The notes under the pieces: model-generated
The model's input: only the letters and a program-made list of their open reading frames with translations
Told to the model about the DNA's origin: nothing
Database searches by the model: none
Source: Bacteroidales bacterium
GTDB taxonomy: Bacteria; Bacteroidota; Bacteroidia; Bacteroidales; UBA932
Reading direction: 5' to 3'
Assembly (NCBI GenBank): GCA_017962375.1
Contig: JAGCVJ010000011.1
Coordinates: 186,001-250,000, forward strand
Length of the DNA stretch: 64,000 bases
Part shown: piece after piece, positions 1 through 7,469 of the stretch
Layout of the letters: every line of letters begins with the position of its first letter
Numbering within the stretch: the first letter of the stretch is position 1
Position numbers and translations under genes: made by a program

Positions 1-223
1 TGGCGCCCAGCACAGCTCCGAAGATCGGCCCCAGTCCCGCAATGTTCAGAAGCTGAATCAGGAAAGTCTTCCACCTTGGCAGAGGGAGGTAGTCCACTCC
101 GTCGAACATTGTCTTTGAAGGAACCTGCTTGTCGTGCTTGATTCCGCAGATCTTCTCCAGGAAACTTCCGTATGTGAAATAAGCTATTATCAATGCCGCA
201 AGGCAAATCAGGAATGTAGTCAT
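1..223 (-). CDS. cstA: Carbon starvation protein CstA family, N-terminal fragment (runs off the window)
   Basis: Reading the minus strand from the ATG at 223 gives about 74 residues before the window ends, so only the N-terminus is seen. It starts with a hydrophobic helix (MTTFLICLAALIIAYFTYG), then a short charged stretch, a DGVDYLPLP segment and a second membrane segment with NIAGLGPIFGAVLGA. The DYxP..NIAGxGPIxG arrangement is characteristic of the CstA peptide/pyruvate transporter family of the inner membrane. It is divergent from the lipoprotein gene starting at 322. Substrate cannot be judged from this fragment. Confidence 0.8.
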   Translation of the reverse strand, partial: MTTFLICLAALIIAYFTYGSFLEKICGIKHDKQVPSKTMFDGVDYLPLPRWKTFLIQLLNIAGLGPIFGAVLGA

Positions 224-271
224 ATCGCGATATTGATTTTACAAAACAAAAGTAGCAATAAAAACGCCCGG

Positions 272-300
272 TTGTATTTCTGCATTTTTCATTAACTTTG
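272..300 (+). promoter_or_regulatory. Bacteroidota-type promoter for the YD-repeat-like lipoprotein
   Basis: A TTG at 272-274 lies 18 bp before TAACTTTG at 293-300, matching the -33/-7 (TAnnTTTG) pattern of Bacteroidota sigma-ABfr promoters. It ends 21 bp before the ATG at 322. This placement supports 322 rather than the in-frame TTG at 298, which overlaps the -7 box. Confidence 0.65.
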
Positions 301-321
301 AGATATCAAAAACAGTCAACT

Positions 322-1134
322 ATGAAATATGTTCTTTTTATTATCTCAGCGATGATGCTGGTTGTCCCTTCCTGCAAGACCAGCAACAACAATTCAGAAG
401 CCGTTCAGAACGCCGCTGATTCAGTTGCCGCACAGCCTGTTGAAGAGCCTGTGGCTCAGGCCCCTGAAAACACCAAGTACAATCCGAATGATGCCCGCAC
501 GTTCGGCGTGGTGGGCCCCGTTCAGGAAATCCGCTTCTCAAAAGCTTTGCTTTCCACGACTTCCACCGAGGAGCAGGGAGATCCTTGGCTGGAATCCAAT
601 GCACTTGAAATGACATTCGACGAGTGGGGAAGAGTAACTCTGGACGGTCTTGCAGGTTGCAAGTATGTCTACGACGAAAACGGCAAGTTCATCAAAGGCT
701 TTTCAGACAAGACGGTGATGGTGCGAGACGACAACGGCCGTATTATAAACTATGCCAACACCAGCATTGAGGGAATAGATGATTATTCAAAAATCAACTT
801 TGACGAATACATAGCCAAGAGTTTTGAATATGACGAGCTCGGCAGAGTTATCAAGGCCACATACAGCGGCTGGGAGTGGATGACAGACTATGAGTACGAG
901 TATTTTGGCGGAAATGTCTATCCGACCAAAGCTACTTACGAAAGCACTGCCGAATCTCTTGTAATTAAAGGAACCATTACCTATGCCTATAAAGAATATG
1001 ACCAGTACGGAAACTGGACTGAAAGGCAAGTGGTCTGGGAAGAAGAGACTCGCGACTGCGGCGGCGCAGGCGAGCCTGAGATCTCCAAAGACGAATACCT
1101 GGAACGCCGCGTAATAAAGTACTATCAGGAATAA
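322..1134 (+). CDS. Lipoprotein with YD/RHS-like repeats
   Basis: A 270-residue secreted protein. The N-terminus MKYVLFIISAMMLVVPSC is a lipoprotein signal with the lipid-anchored Cys at about residue 18, followed by an Ala/Pro/Glu-rich linker. The body carries a series of short turns of the form FDEWGRV, YDENGKF, RDDNGRI, YDELGRV and YDQYGNW, the pattern seen in YD (RHS) repeats that build beta-rich shells, though here only about five degenerate copies. The start was chosen because it begins the signal peptide and sits just after the promoter. No catalytic motif was recognised. It is probably an envelope surface lipoprotein; the function is unknown. Confidence 0.75.
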   Translation: MKYVLFIISAMMLVVPSCKTSNNNSEAVQNAADSVAAQPVEEPVAQAPENTKYNPNDARTFGVVGPVQEIRFSKALLSTTSTEEQGDPWLESNALEMTFDEWGRVTLDGLAGCKYVYDENGKFIKGFSDKTVMVRDDNGRIINYANTSIEGIDDYSKINFDEYIAKSFEYDELGRVIKATYSGWEWMTDYEYEYFGGNVYPTKATYESTAESLVIKGTITYAYKEYDQYGNWTERQVVWEEETRDCGGAGEPEISKDEYLERRVIKYYQE

Positions 1135-1241
1135 CCTTATCCTTTTTACCCCCCCCCGCAAAGCAACTTCCTTGCATTCTCCGAGGCTCTTTGTTGTATA
1201 ATCGCAGAAGAAAGAAGAAATAGCCTCTGCAAGGCAAGTAT

Positions 1242-1290
1242 CTGATATTTAATGATATATGACTTTTCTGGTGCGGAAAGAGAAGCACTA
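1242..1290. repeat. Extragenic repeat, copy A
   Basis: Bases 1242-1275 match 3366-3399 at 30 of 34 positions (shared core CTGATATTTAA and ACTTTTCTRGTGCG). In copy A the partner arm of the hairpin (CACTATAAAA from 1286) is degenerate. It lies in the 255-bp gap between the lipoprotein and the next secreted gene; nothing else was recognised in that gap. The second copy lies upstream of the Y1 transposase gene, which suggests a mobile or transposase-linked element. Confidence 0.7.
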
Positions 1291-1389
1291 TAAAATTCAT
1301 AATGTACTGATAAACAGAGGCTTTGCGTGCAGGGGCTTATCTTGCTGGTATGGTGTTTGCGTAAGAATCAAATAGCTATATTCATCGAT

Positions 1390-2169
1390 ATGTTAAAGAA
1401 TACAATTAAAGTCACAATCTTTATCGTGATGATATTGATGACCAAAGGACTGTTAGCACAAGATGCTGATATTGTTGATTCTTTAAATGTCATTTCAATA
1501 GAAGATTTAGACGGAAAGGTAATAGATGATTATCTTGATGCTGTAAAGCATATCAAGCACAACAACTTTGGAAAGTTCCAGACAACTTACAAGGTGTTTT
1601 ACGGTAGTGAAAAGCAGACTCCTGACAAGACGGGCAATACCTGTTTTGTCTATAAGCTCGGAAGCAATGGAGGTGTTCATCCGGCAATATCTTATCCGCT
1701 GTCTCCTGACTATGACTCCACGGCAACTAGGTTAAGTGCTTGGAACGTATGGCTGGCAGGACATACATTGTACTATCTGGATATGCCGAACAAGAAATTC
1801 AAAGAAAAACATAAGGATCTTGAACTCCTGCTTCACAAGGAAAAGGAAGGAGAATACATACTGTTTACGGTATTTGACAGAAGATACCAGAGAAAAGATG
1901 AGACGACTATTAAATACAATCCTAAAGTTAAACAGGTTGTTGAAATTACACGAGTCATTGAGAATTCAGCTTTCCTGTATATCTCTTTTGCTTCAATTAA
2001 AACAACTCTAAAACTTGCCAGGTCCGGGAGAATGTTGTTGCCGGAAACAATATCTACGCAAATAATCACTCAACAGGGAAGCATCATTGAAATTGAAAAT
2101 ACGGATCTAGTCTACACAGATGTCTCTCCTAAGGAATACAAAAGTCTTAAGAAAGCCGGTGTCTGGTAA
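1390..2169 (+). CDS. Secreted protein of unknown function
   Basis: A 259-residue protein beginning MLKNTIKVTIFIVMILMTKG, a clear signal peptide with a likely cleavage after LLA before QDADIVD. The mature part alternates charged and aromatic residues and looks like a single beta-rich domain; no family or active-site motif was recognised. An upstream in-frame GTG at 1327 would add 21 residues before the signal peptide and falls near repeat copy A, so the ATG at 1390 is preferred. The composition resembles other periplasmic or outer-membrane proteins of Bacteroidales. Function unknown. Confidence 0.7.
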   Translation: MLKNTIKVTIFIVMILMTKGLLAQDADIVDSLNVISIEDLDGKVIDDYLDAVKHIKHNNFGKFQTTYKVFYGSEKQTPDKTGNTCFVYKLGSNGGVHPAISYPLSPDYDSTATRLSAWNVWLAGHTLYYLDMPNKKFKEKHKDLELLLHKEKEGEYILFTVFDRRYQRKDETTIKYNPKVKQVVEITRVIENSAFLYISFASIKTTLKLARSGRMLLPETISTQIITQQGSIIEIENTDLVYTDVSPKEYKSLKKAGVW

Positions 2170-2180
2170 TAAGTGAGATC

Positions 2181-2240
2181 TCTCTCCGGATTCCGTCGGG
2201 CTGACATATTCAGGCTGTTATATGCGAGTTTGCTTGCAGA
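2181..2240. repeat. Intergenic direct repeats shared with 3443-3695
   Basis: A 23-bp run at 2181-2203 (containing CCGGATTCCGTCGGGCTG) recurs exactly at 3673-3695, and GAGTTTGCTTGCAGA at 2226-2240 recurs exactly at 3443-3457. In both places a CTCAGCGA follows within about 20 bases. The two sets bracket the Y1 transposase gene at 2265-3209 in the same orientation, so they may mark the ends of a former insertion or be members of a REP-like family. Confidence 0.7.
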
Positions 2241-2264
2241 ACCCTCAGCGACTATTAAACGAAG

Positions 2265-3209
2265 TCAGTCATCTTCTTGGATATCATATTCAGCTCCAGT
2301 ATTGGAGTTGATGGCTATCATGGCATTCTTTAAGCTTCCGTACAAACTTATTATCAGGTCATAGTTTATAGGATTGTAGGAACGGAGAATCAAATCACGG
2401 AGTTGCAAAGCCTCTCGCTTATTCAGTAGTTGAAATAGATGTTTCAGCATAGGGTAACTTAAGCTTTTTCCCCGTGAACAAAGTGCTTTGATTTGTCTGA
2501 CAGCTTGCCTCATACATGATCTTGCGGAAGGTAAGCTTAAAGTCTCCGAAAATGGATTAGATGAGTAGCCAAAGGCTAGAAGATTCCAGGCATACTTTTC
2601 TGCCTTGCTGCATTTATGAGCTTCAACAGGATTGTTGAAGATATAAGCTATGCAGGTCCTAATGAATTTTACCTGATACTTCTCTGCTCTGCCAAATCGC
2701 TTGCTGAACAAAGGGCCTGTCTTTCCATATTCTTTGTTGTAGGACTTTGCAAACGGAATTGTATAATCTTGAACAAGGGATGACAATGCTTTGGCATTAG
2801 CCTTGACCAATAAATGTAAGTGATTGTCCATTAGGCATAAAGCGGATATTTCAACCTTAGACTTCAATGCTGTTGTATGAAGTATAGATATAAAAACAAG
2901 AGCATCTATCCAAGAGTGAAAAATCTTCTCTTTGTTTACGCTTCGTTGATAAACGTGGTAGAAAGATGGCTCGGAATCGATTTCCCGAATATCGTCCAGA
3001 CAGAGGTTACCGGTTTGCATTTCCACTTCAGGATATTTGGTGATAAATTCTGCATCAGAAACCGAATGCAATTCAGTTCTAGATCTCTTGCTGGCATTGG
3101 AAACTAATTTTTCCCTTTGGATATAATTGTAGTTTGGGCAGTTGTTCATCCTGTCCATTAAGCCTGATGATATTTTGTCCGGATTGGAGATAAGAGTTCT
3201 TCCCTTCAT
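2265..3209 (-). CDS. IS200-like / RAYT-type Y1 (HUH) transposase
   Basis: A 314-residue protein. The central part has the HUH metal-binding motif in CLMDNHLHLLVKA (about residues 126-138), followed about 30 residues later by SYNKEYGKTGPLFSKRFGR, whose Tyr residues are candidates for the catalytic tyrosine of Y1 transposases. A FNNPVEA segment follows, typical of REP-associated tyrosine transposases. A C-terminal region ends in INSNTGAEYDIQEDD. It is clearly homologous along its length to the gene at 53202-54098, including the 5' leader (GGGGCGAAT or GGGGGCGAT before ATGAAGGG). RAYTs nick single-stranded hairpin repeats. The N-terminal 90 residues have no recognised domain. It appears intact and solitary, with no partner gene. 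Confidence 0.85.
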   Translation of the reverse strand: MKGRTLISNPDKISSGLMDRMNNCPNYNYIQREKLVSNASKRSRTELHSVSDAEFITKYPEVEMQTGNLCLDDIREIDSEPSFYHVYQRSVNKEKIFHSWIDALVFISILHTTALKSKVEISALCLMDNHLHLLVKANAKALSSLVQDYTIPFAKSYNKEYGKTGPLFSKRFGRAEKYQVKFIRTCIAYIFNNPVEAHKCSKAEKYAWNLLAFGYSSNPFSETLSLPSARSCMRQAVRQIKALCSRGKSLSYPMLKHLFQLLNKREALQLRDLILRSYNPINYDLIISLYGSLKNAMIAINSNTGAEYDIQEDD

Positions 3210-3237
3210 ATTCGCCCCTTCTTAAATATTTACTCAA

Positions 3238-3268
3238 CAAATGTAAGCGATTGAGTGTTAATAAACAA
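3238..3268 (-). promoter_or_regulatory. Promoter of the first Y1 transposase
   Basis: On the minus strand TTG (3268-3266) is followed after 20 bp by TACATTTG (3245-3238), a good TAnnTTTG -7 box, 29 bp before the ATG at 3209. The transposase therefore seems to have its own promoter. Confidence 0.55.
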
Positions 3269-3365
3269 GTGATTGAGTTCAAATTCTTTCTTGCAAGGCA
3301 AGCGAGAGGCTGAAATCCAGGCTGCATAGCAAGTGCGCGTCAAAATCTGGCTGCAAGATAAAAAC

Positions 3366-3421
3366 CTGATATTTAACAATATATTACTTTTCTAGTGCGT
3401 AACCTCAATCACTAGAAAAGT
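3366..3421. repeat. Extragenic repeat, copy B, with a perfect 12-bp inverted repeat
   Basis: Bases 3366-3399 match copy A at 1242-1275 at 30 of 34 positions. Here the hairpin is intact: ACTTTTCTAGTG at 3386-3397 is the exact reverse complement of CACTAGAAAAGT at 3410-3421, with a 12-base loop. There is no U-tract, so a terminator is unlikely. Being upstream of a Y1 transposase, it is a plausible substrate hairpin. The rest of the gene-free stretch 3210-3794 holds the other repeats listed here and no convincing ORF. Confidence 0.7.
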
Positions 3422-3672
3422 TGTAATTGGTTGACCGTTAGGGAGTTTGCTTGCAGACTTGTTTTTGATGGCTCAGCGATATATTTGCCTGCAGGCGTGT
3501 TAGGGCGGTTTTTTTGCTCAGAGGATTATGCTCGGCTTCGCGTACGCATTCCATTGCGCTTGACGAAGGTGCCCTTGCAAAGATGTGGTAATGGAAGTCT
3601 TAATGTTATGATGTAAGCCACAAGCCCAGCTCATGAAGTCTTTTCTGCACAGATTCCACAAGTGCAATCCAA

Positions 3673-3733
3673 TCTCTCCGGATTCCGTCGGGCTGGCTCC
3701 CTCCGGCATCCCTGCCCGCCTGCGGCGGGGCAG
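3673..3733. repeat. REP-like unit: 23-bp repeat plus GC-rich hairpin
   Basis: The second copy of the 23-bp direct repeat (3673-3695) is followed by CTCCCTCCGG and then a GC-rich hairpin at 3712-3733 (CTGCCCGCC, loop TGC, GGCGGGGCAG, one bulged base). Guide-like sequence plus an imperfect palindrome is how REP elements served by RAYTs are built. This is inference, since only one hairpin copy is in the window. Confidence 0.5.
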
Positions 3734-3744
3734 TCCAATCTGTC

Positions 3745-3779
3745 AATAAAAAACGCGCTCAAGCAAGCTTGGCGCGTTT
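3745..3779 (-). terminator. Intrinsic terminator of tRNA-Ser
   Basis: AAACGCGC at 3751-3758 pairs with GCGCGTTT at 3772-3779, extended inside by CAAGC/GCTTG. On the minus strand the stem is followed by a run of T. It lies 16 bp past the tRNA 3' end. Confidence 0.8.
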
Positions 3780-3794
3780 CCTATTTCCATCTTG

Positions 3795-3881
3795 CGGAGA
3801 GATAGGGATTCGAACCCTAGTGACGGTTACCCGCCAACCCGCCCTCCAAACGGGCGCTTTCGACCACTCAGCCATCTCTCC
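3795..3881 (-). tRNA. tRNA-Ser (anticodon GGA)
   Basis: The minus strand folds as a class II tRNA. The acceptor is GGAGAGA (3881-3875) paired with TCTCTCC (3802-3796) plus discriminator G. The D arm is GCTGAGTGGTCGAAAGC. The anticodon stem is CCCGT/GCGGG with loop TTGGAGG, giving anticodon GGA. A long variable arm follows (GGCGGGTAACCGTC region), then the T arm TAGGG-TTCGAAT-CCCTA. The 3' CCA is not encoded (GCAAG follows), so maturation needs the CCA-adding enzyme, a homologue of which is encoded at 13473-15299. Confidence 0.95.
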
Positions 3882-4028
3882 AGGAGGTTTGTTTGGAAAA
3901 GCGAATATAGTGTTTTTTTTGTTACATTGTTACGGTATCGCGAAAAAAAGTTATCAATAGTATAAAATGCTGTTAGTTTGGGCGTTGTGAATATTGTTTA
4001 CAACTTGTTGATTTCTTTGTTTGACATG

Positions 4029-4060
4029 TTGGGATGCCCCGCTTTTTATTCTTACATTTG
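4029..4060 (+). promoter_or_regulatory. Promoter of nrdD
   Basis: TTG at 4029-4031 and TACATTTG at 4053-4060 are spaced 21 bp. This leaves an AT-rich 5' leader of roughly 75 bases before the nrdD ATG at 4141. The gene-free stretch 3882-4140 shows nothing else; an NrdR box was looked for and not found convincingly. Confidence 0.55.
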
Positions 4061-4140
4061 TGTTGCGCAATTGCCCCCGCGAGTTGCGTGTTTTTTATTC
4101 ATAAAACCTATATAACTACAATATATTTAAGAACTTATTT

Positions 4141-6336
4141 ATGTCAGCCAGTCAGATTTCTATTGTAAAGAGGGACGGAAAACAAGAACTGTTTTCAATC
4201 GAGAAGATAAAGAATGCAATAAGAAAGGCTTTCCTTGCAACAGGGAGTTATGCATCAGATGAAGATTTGACCATAATTCTTTCCCACGTGGCAATCCGCA
4301 ACGGCATGAGCGTTGAGGAAATTCAGAACCAGGTGGAGTTCGCCCTGATGAAGGAGAAATATTACCAGATAGCCAAAAACTACATGCTGTATCGCCAGAG
4401 GCATACAGAGGATAGGGACACTAGGGAGAGGCTGGATTTTCTGGTAAATTATTGCAAGGCCGACAATGCGGCAACCGGAAGCAAGTACGACGCCAACGCC
4501 AATGTTGAGCACAAGAATATAGCCACCCTTATCGGAGAAATTCCTAAGGCAGGCTTCATCCGCCTGAACAGGCGTCTTCTGACAGACCGTCTGAAGGACA
4601 TGTACGGCAAGGACTTCGCGGACAAGTACCTCAAGCTCCTGTCTCAGCATTTCATCTACAAGAATGACGAGACATCTCTGGCCAACTACTGCGCCAGCAT
4701 CACCATGTATCCGTGGCTGCTGAACGGAACTCTCAGTATAGGCGGCAATTCAACAAAGCCAACCAACCTGAAGAGCTTCTGCGGCGGATTCGTGAACCTG
4801 GTGTTCATAGTTTCGTCTATGCTCAGCGGAGCCTGCGCTACTCCTGAGTTCCTGATGTACATGAACTACTTCCTCCAGAAGGAATACGGAGACGACTACT
4901 ACCTGAGGGCAGACCAGATTGTGGATCTTTCCATCAAGCAGAGGTCTATCAAGAAGGTTATCACCGATTGCTTTGAGCAGGTGGTATATTCCATCAACCA
5001 GCCAACCGGAGCCAGAAACTTCCAGGCCGTGTTCTGGAATGTGGCTTACTATGACAGGTACTACTTCGAGAGCCTGTTCGGCGAATTCCGCTTCCCGGAT
5101 GGAAGCGCTCCTCACTGGGAGAGCCTCTCCTGGCTGCAGAAGCTGTTCATGAAGTGGTTCAACGCCGAGAGGCTGAAGACTCCTCTCACATTCCCTGTTG
5201 AGACTATGGCTCTGCTCTCTGAGAACGGAGACGTAAAGGACAAGGAGTGGGGAGACTTCACTGCTGAAATGTATGCAGAGGGTCACTCGTTCTTCACTTA
5301 CCTTTCAGACAACGCAGACTCGCTTTCAAGCTGCTGCCGTCTGAGGAACGAGATTCAGGACAACGGTTTCAGCTACACTCTTGGAGCCGGCGGAGTTTCC
5401 ACCGGAAGCAAGAGCGTGCTCACCATCAACCTCAACCGCTGCATCCAGCATGCCGTAAAGCACAAGATGGACTACATGGAGTTCCTGGGCGAAGTGATTG
5501 ACCTGGTGCACAAGGTGCAGCTGGCCTACAACGAGAACCTGAAGGATCTCCAGGCAAAGGGAATGCTTCCTTTGTTCGACGCCGGTTACATCAACATCGG
5601 AAGGCAGTACTTGACAGTTGGAATCAACGGTCTGGTAGAGGCTGCTGAGTTCCTCGGCTACAAGATTGACGATAATCCTGAGTATGCACACTATGTTCAG
5701 GAAGTTCTCGGCCTTGTAGAGAAGTACAACAAGAAATACCGCACCAAGGAAACTATGTTCAACTGCGAGATGATTCCTGCAGAGAACGTGGGCGTAAAGC
5801 ACGCCAAGTGGGACAAGGAAGACGGTTACTTCGTTCCGAGAGACTGCTACAACAGCTACTTCTACATCGTTGAGGACAAGACCCTCAACATCGTGGACAA
5901 GTTCAAGCTCCACGGCCAGAAGTATATCGAGCATCTTACCGGAGGCTCCGCTCTCCACATGAACCTGGAGGAACACCTGTCACAGGCTCAGTACCGCCAG
6001 CTTCTGAGAGTGGCTTCCAAGGAAGGATGCAATTACTTCACCTTCAACATTCCTAACACCATCTGCAACGACTGCGGCCACATCGACAAGCGCTACCTGA
6101 AGGAATGCCCTCATTGCCACAGCACAAACGTGGATTACATGACACGTATCATCGGCTACATGAAGAGGGTAAGCAACTTCTCCGCCGCAAGGCAGAAAGA
6201 GGCAGCCCGCAGGTACTACGCCACCGACCACGGCGAGATAGCTACGGCCCTCACCATGGAAGATGTCCAGAAGATGGAAGAAACCGCAAAGGCGGAGCAG
6301 ACCTACAAGGAAGAAAAGGCCCACGTTGAGGTTTAA
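4141..6336 (+). CDS. nrdD: Anaerobic ribonucleoside-triphosphate reductase (class III)
   Basis: 731 residues. Reduces ribonucleoside triphosphates to deoxyribonucleotides without oxygen, using a glycyl radical. An N-terminal ATP-cone (about residues 5-95, starting ISIVKRDGKQE) is the allosteric domain. Catalytic-domain cysteines are candidates at 214 (SFCGGF) and 398/399 (SSCCRL). A four-cysteine zinc site CNDC/CPHC lies at 642/645/656/659, and the radical glycine is Gly672 in RIIGY. The length is normal. The gene is followed by an intrinsic terminator and then nrdG, its activase. The start is the first ATG, preceding the ATP-cone directly. No truncation or frameshift was seen. Confidence 0.97.
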   Translation: MSASQISIVKRDGKQELFSIEKIKNAIRKAFLATGSYASDEDLTIILSHVAIRNGMSVEEIQNQVEFALMKEKYYQIAKNYMLYRQRHTEDRDTRERLDFLVNYCKADNAATGSKYDANANVEHKNIATLIGEIPKAGFIRLNRRLLTDRLKDMYGKDFADKYLKLLSQHFIYKNDETSLANYCASITMYPWLLNGTLSIGGNSTKPTNLKSFCGGFVNLVFIVSSMLSGACATPEFLMYMNYFLQKEYGDDYYLRADQIVDLSIKQRSIKKVITDCFEQVVYSINQPTGARNFQAVFWNVAYYDRYYFESLFGEFRFPDGSAPHWESLSWLQKLFMKWFNAERLKTPLTFPVETMALLSENGDVKDKEWGDFTAEMYAEGHSFFTYLSDNADSLSSCCRLRNEIQDNGFSYTLGAGGVSTGSKSVLTINLNRCIQHAVKHKMDYMEFLGEVIDLVHKVQLAYNENLKDLQAKGMLPLFDAGYINIGRQYLTVGINGLVEAAEFLGYKIDDNPEYAHYVQEVLGLVEKYNKKYRTKETMFNCEMIPAENVGVKHAKWDKEDGYFVPRDCYNSYFYIVEDKTLNIVDKFKLHGQKYIEHLTGGSALHMNLEEHLSQAQYRQLLRVASKEGCNYFTFNIPNTICNDCGHIDKRYLKECPHCHSTNVDYMTRIIGYMKRVSNFSAARQKEAARRYYATDHGEIATALTMEDVQKMEETAKAEQTYKEEKAHVEV

Positions 6337-6340
6337 GGAC

Positions 6341-6380
6341 AAAGGCTGCCGACGAGCAATCGAGGCAGCCTTTTATTTTT
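6341..6380 (+). terminator. Intrinsic terminator between nrdD and nrdG
   Basis: AAAGGCTGCC (6341-6350) pairs with GGCAGCCTTT (6364-6373), followed by a T-rich tract to about 6383. It starts 4 bp after the nrdD stop, and the tract ends only about 6 bp before the nrdG start codon. Confidence 0.85.
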
Positions 6381-6389
6381 TTTCGTCAA

Positions 6390-6860
6390 GTGATCAAGTG
6401 CTATAATTTTGATATCGTATGTCAGGAGATTCCTGACCAGATAACCCTTGCTCTCAATATTTCGGGTTGTCCGCACCACTGCGTGGGCTGTCACAGCCCG
6501 TGGCTCTGGAGGGATGAGGGCGTGCCGCTGGACGAGCATTTCCTTTCGCTTCTGATAGGAAAGTATTCTTCCGGCATCACTTGCGTTTGCTTTATGGGAG
6601 GCGACCAGGCTCCGCAGCAGGTGAATTCTCTGGCTGCGTTCGTCAAGAGCCGCCATCCCGAGCTGAAGACCGCCTGGTATTCCGGAGATGAAGAGATTCC
6701 AAAAAGCATCACGGTCAAGAACTTCGACTACATAAAAATCGGCCCTTATATCGCGGAGAAGGGAGGCCTGAGAAGCGCCACCACCAACCAGAAGTTCTTC
6801 ATCGTTGAAAAAGACGGCCGCCTCACCCAGTATCATTTTTCTCCGAAAAACAGCTTTTGA
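6390..6860 (+). CDS. nrdG: Anaerobic ribonucleotide reductase activating protein (radical SAM)
   Basis: 156 residues. A radical S-adenosylmethionine enzyme that installs the glycyl radical on NrdD. The cluster-binding motif CX3CX2C is Cys27-Cys31-Cys34 (SGCPHHCVGCHSPW), followed by the FMGGDQ segment seen in this family. It is the short form without the usual GPGxRxSLF stretch. The start is GTG at 6390, which gives the expected N-terminus MIKCYNFDIVCQEIPDQ; no ATG fits. No Shine-Dalgarno is visible, and the start follows a terminator by a few bases, so translation probably depends on read-through from nrdD or on a promoter I could not see. Confidence 0.92.
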   Translation: MIKCYNFDIVCQEIPDQITLALNISGCPHHCVGCHSPWLWRDEGVPLDEHFLSLLIGKYSSGITCVCFMGGDQAPQQVNSLAAFVKSRHPELKTAWYSGDEEIPKSITVKNFDYIKIGPYIAEKGGLRSATTNQKFFIVEKDGRLTQYHFSPKNSF

Positions 6861-6879
6861 CAAATCAAAATACATAGAT

Positions 6880-7398
6880 ATGAAAAAAACGCTTTTTGCT
6901 ATTCGCTCATTGGCCGCTGTGATTTTGGCCGCAGTCTGCTTCTCTGGATGCGGCAATTCTTCTTCCAGGGCCGGAGCCGAGGCAGATTATATTGTCCTCA
7001 ACGCCCTCGAGAACAACGACTTCTACATAGAGATAGAAGAAATCAAGCCGGAAAAGTCTGCTGTAAGGCCGGCAGAAGAGGCTTGCACCATTTCTATCAA
7101 GGATGATATCCTCAAATGCAAGCTTCCGTACATTGGCGAGGTCCGTTATTCTTTCTCCAAGAAAGACGCCGTGGCCCTCAACGCGGAAAATGTATCCATA
7201 ACTCCGAAAGTTACTGTCAAGCCTCAGTACAAGAAGTATTACGCTCTGCTGGAGTTTACGGTCAGGAATAAGGTCACTACTGAAGTGCTCTATTTCAAGG
7301 TGGCTGTTTATCGCGACGGTTCCGCTTTGGTGAAAGTGGAGAGCCAGTTCAGGGATCCTATCTCCTATTCCGGCTGGCTGGAAGAAAGGCCGGAATAG
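6880..7398 (+). CDS. DUF4251 lipoprotein
   Basis: 172 residues from the ATG at 6880; an upstream in-frame ATG at 6805 lies inside nrdG and is less likely. Signal peptide with lipobox VCFSGC, Cys at about residue 24. The body has the layout of DUF4251 proteins of Bacteroidota: an early F/Y-rich strand, LPYIGEVRYS in the middle, an LEFTVRNK strand and a C-terminal RDPISYSGWLEE. DUF4251 proteins are small envelope proteins of unknown function. It begins 19 bp after nrdG and could be co-transcribed. Confidence 0.8.
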   Translation: MKKTLFAIRSLAAVILAAVCFSGCGNSSSRAGAEADYIVLNALENNDFYIEIEEIKPEKSAVRPAEEACTISIKDDILKCKLPYIGEVRYSFSKKDAVALNAENVSITPKVTVKPQYKKYYALLEFTVRNKVTTEVLYFKVAVYRDGSALVKVESQFRDPISYSGWLEERPE

Positions 7399-7469
7399 TT
7401 TCTCCTCTTTTTTAGCATAGTTTTTGTAACTTCATTGTCAGAATCTATTTTTATTAAAAGAAGAAGATC

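Noticed and set aside
2265..3209. Full IS200/IS605 insertion sequence with TnpB
   Set aside because: No tnpB-like gene or IS ends next to either Y1 gene; they look like solitary RAYT-type genes.
3431..3616. Possible 61-residue ORF in the repeat-rich gap
   Set aside because: No start context or homology, and it overlaps direct repeats; treated as non-coding.
4080..4140. Possible NrdR box upstream of nrdD
   Set aside because: Only one weak AT-rich match (ACAATATATTTA) and no paired box at helical spacing.
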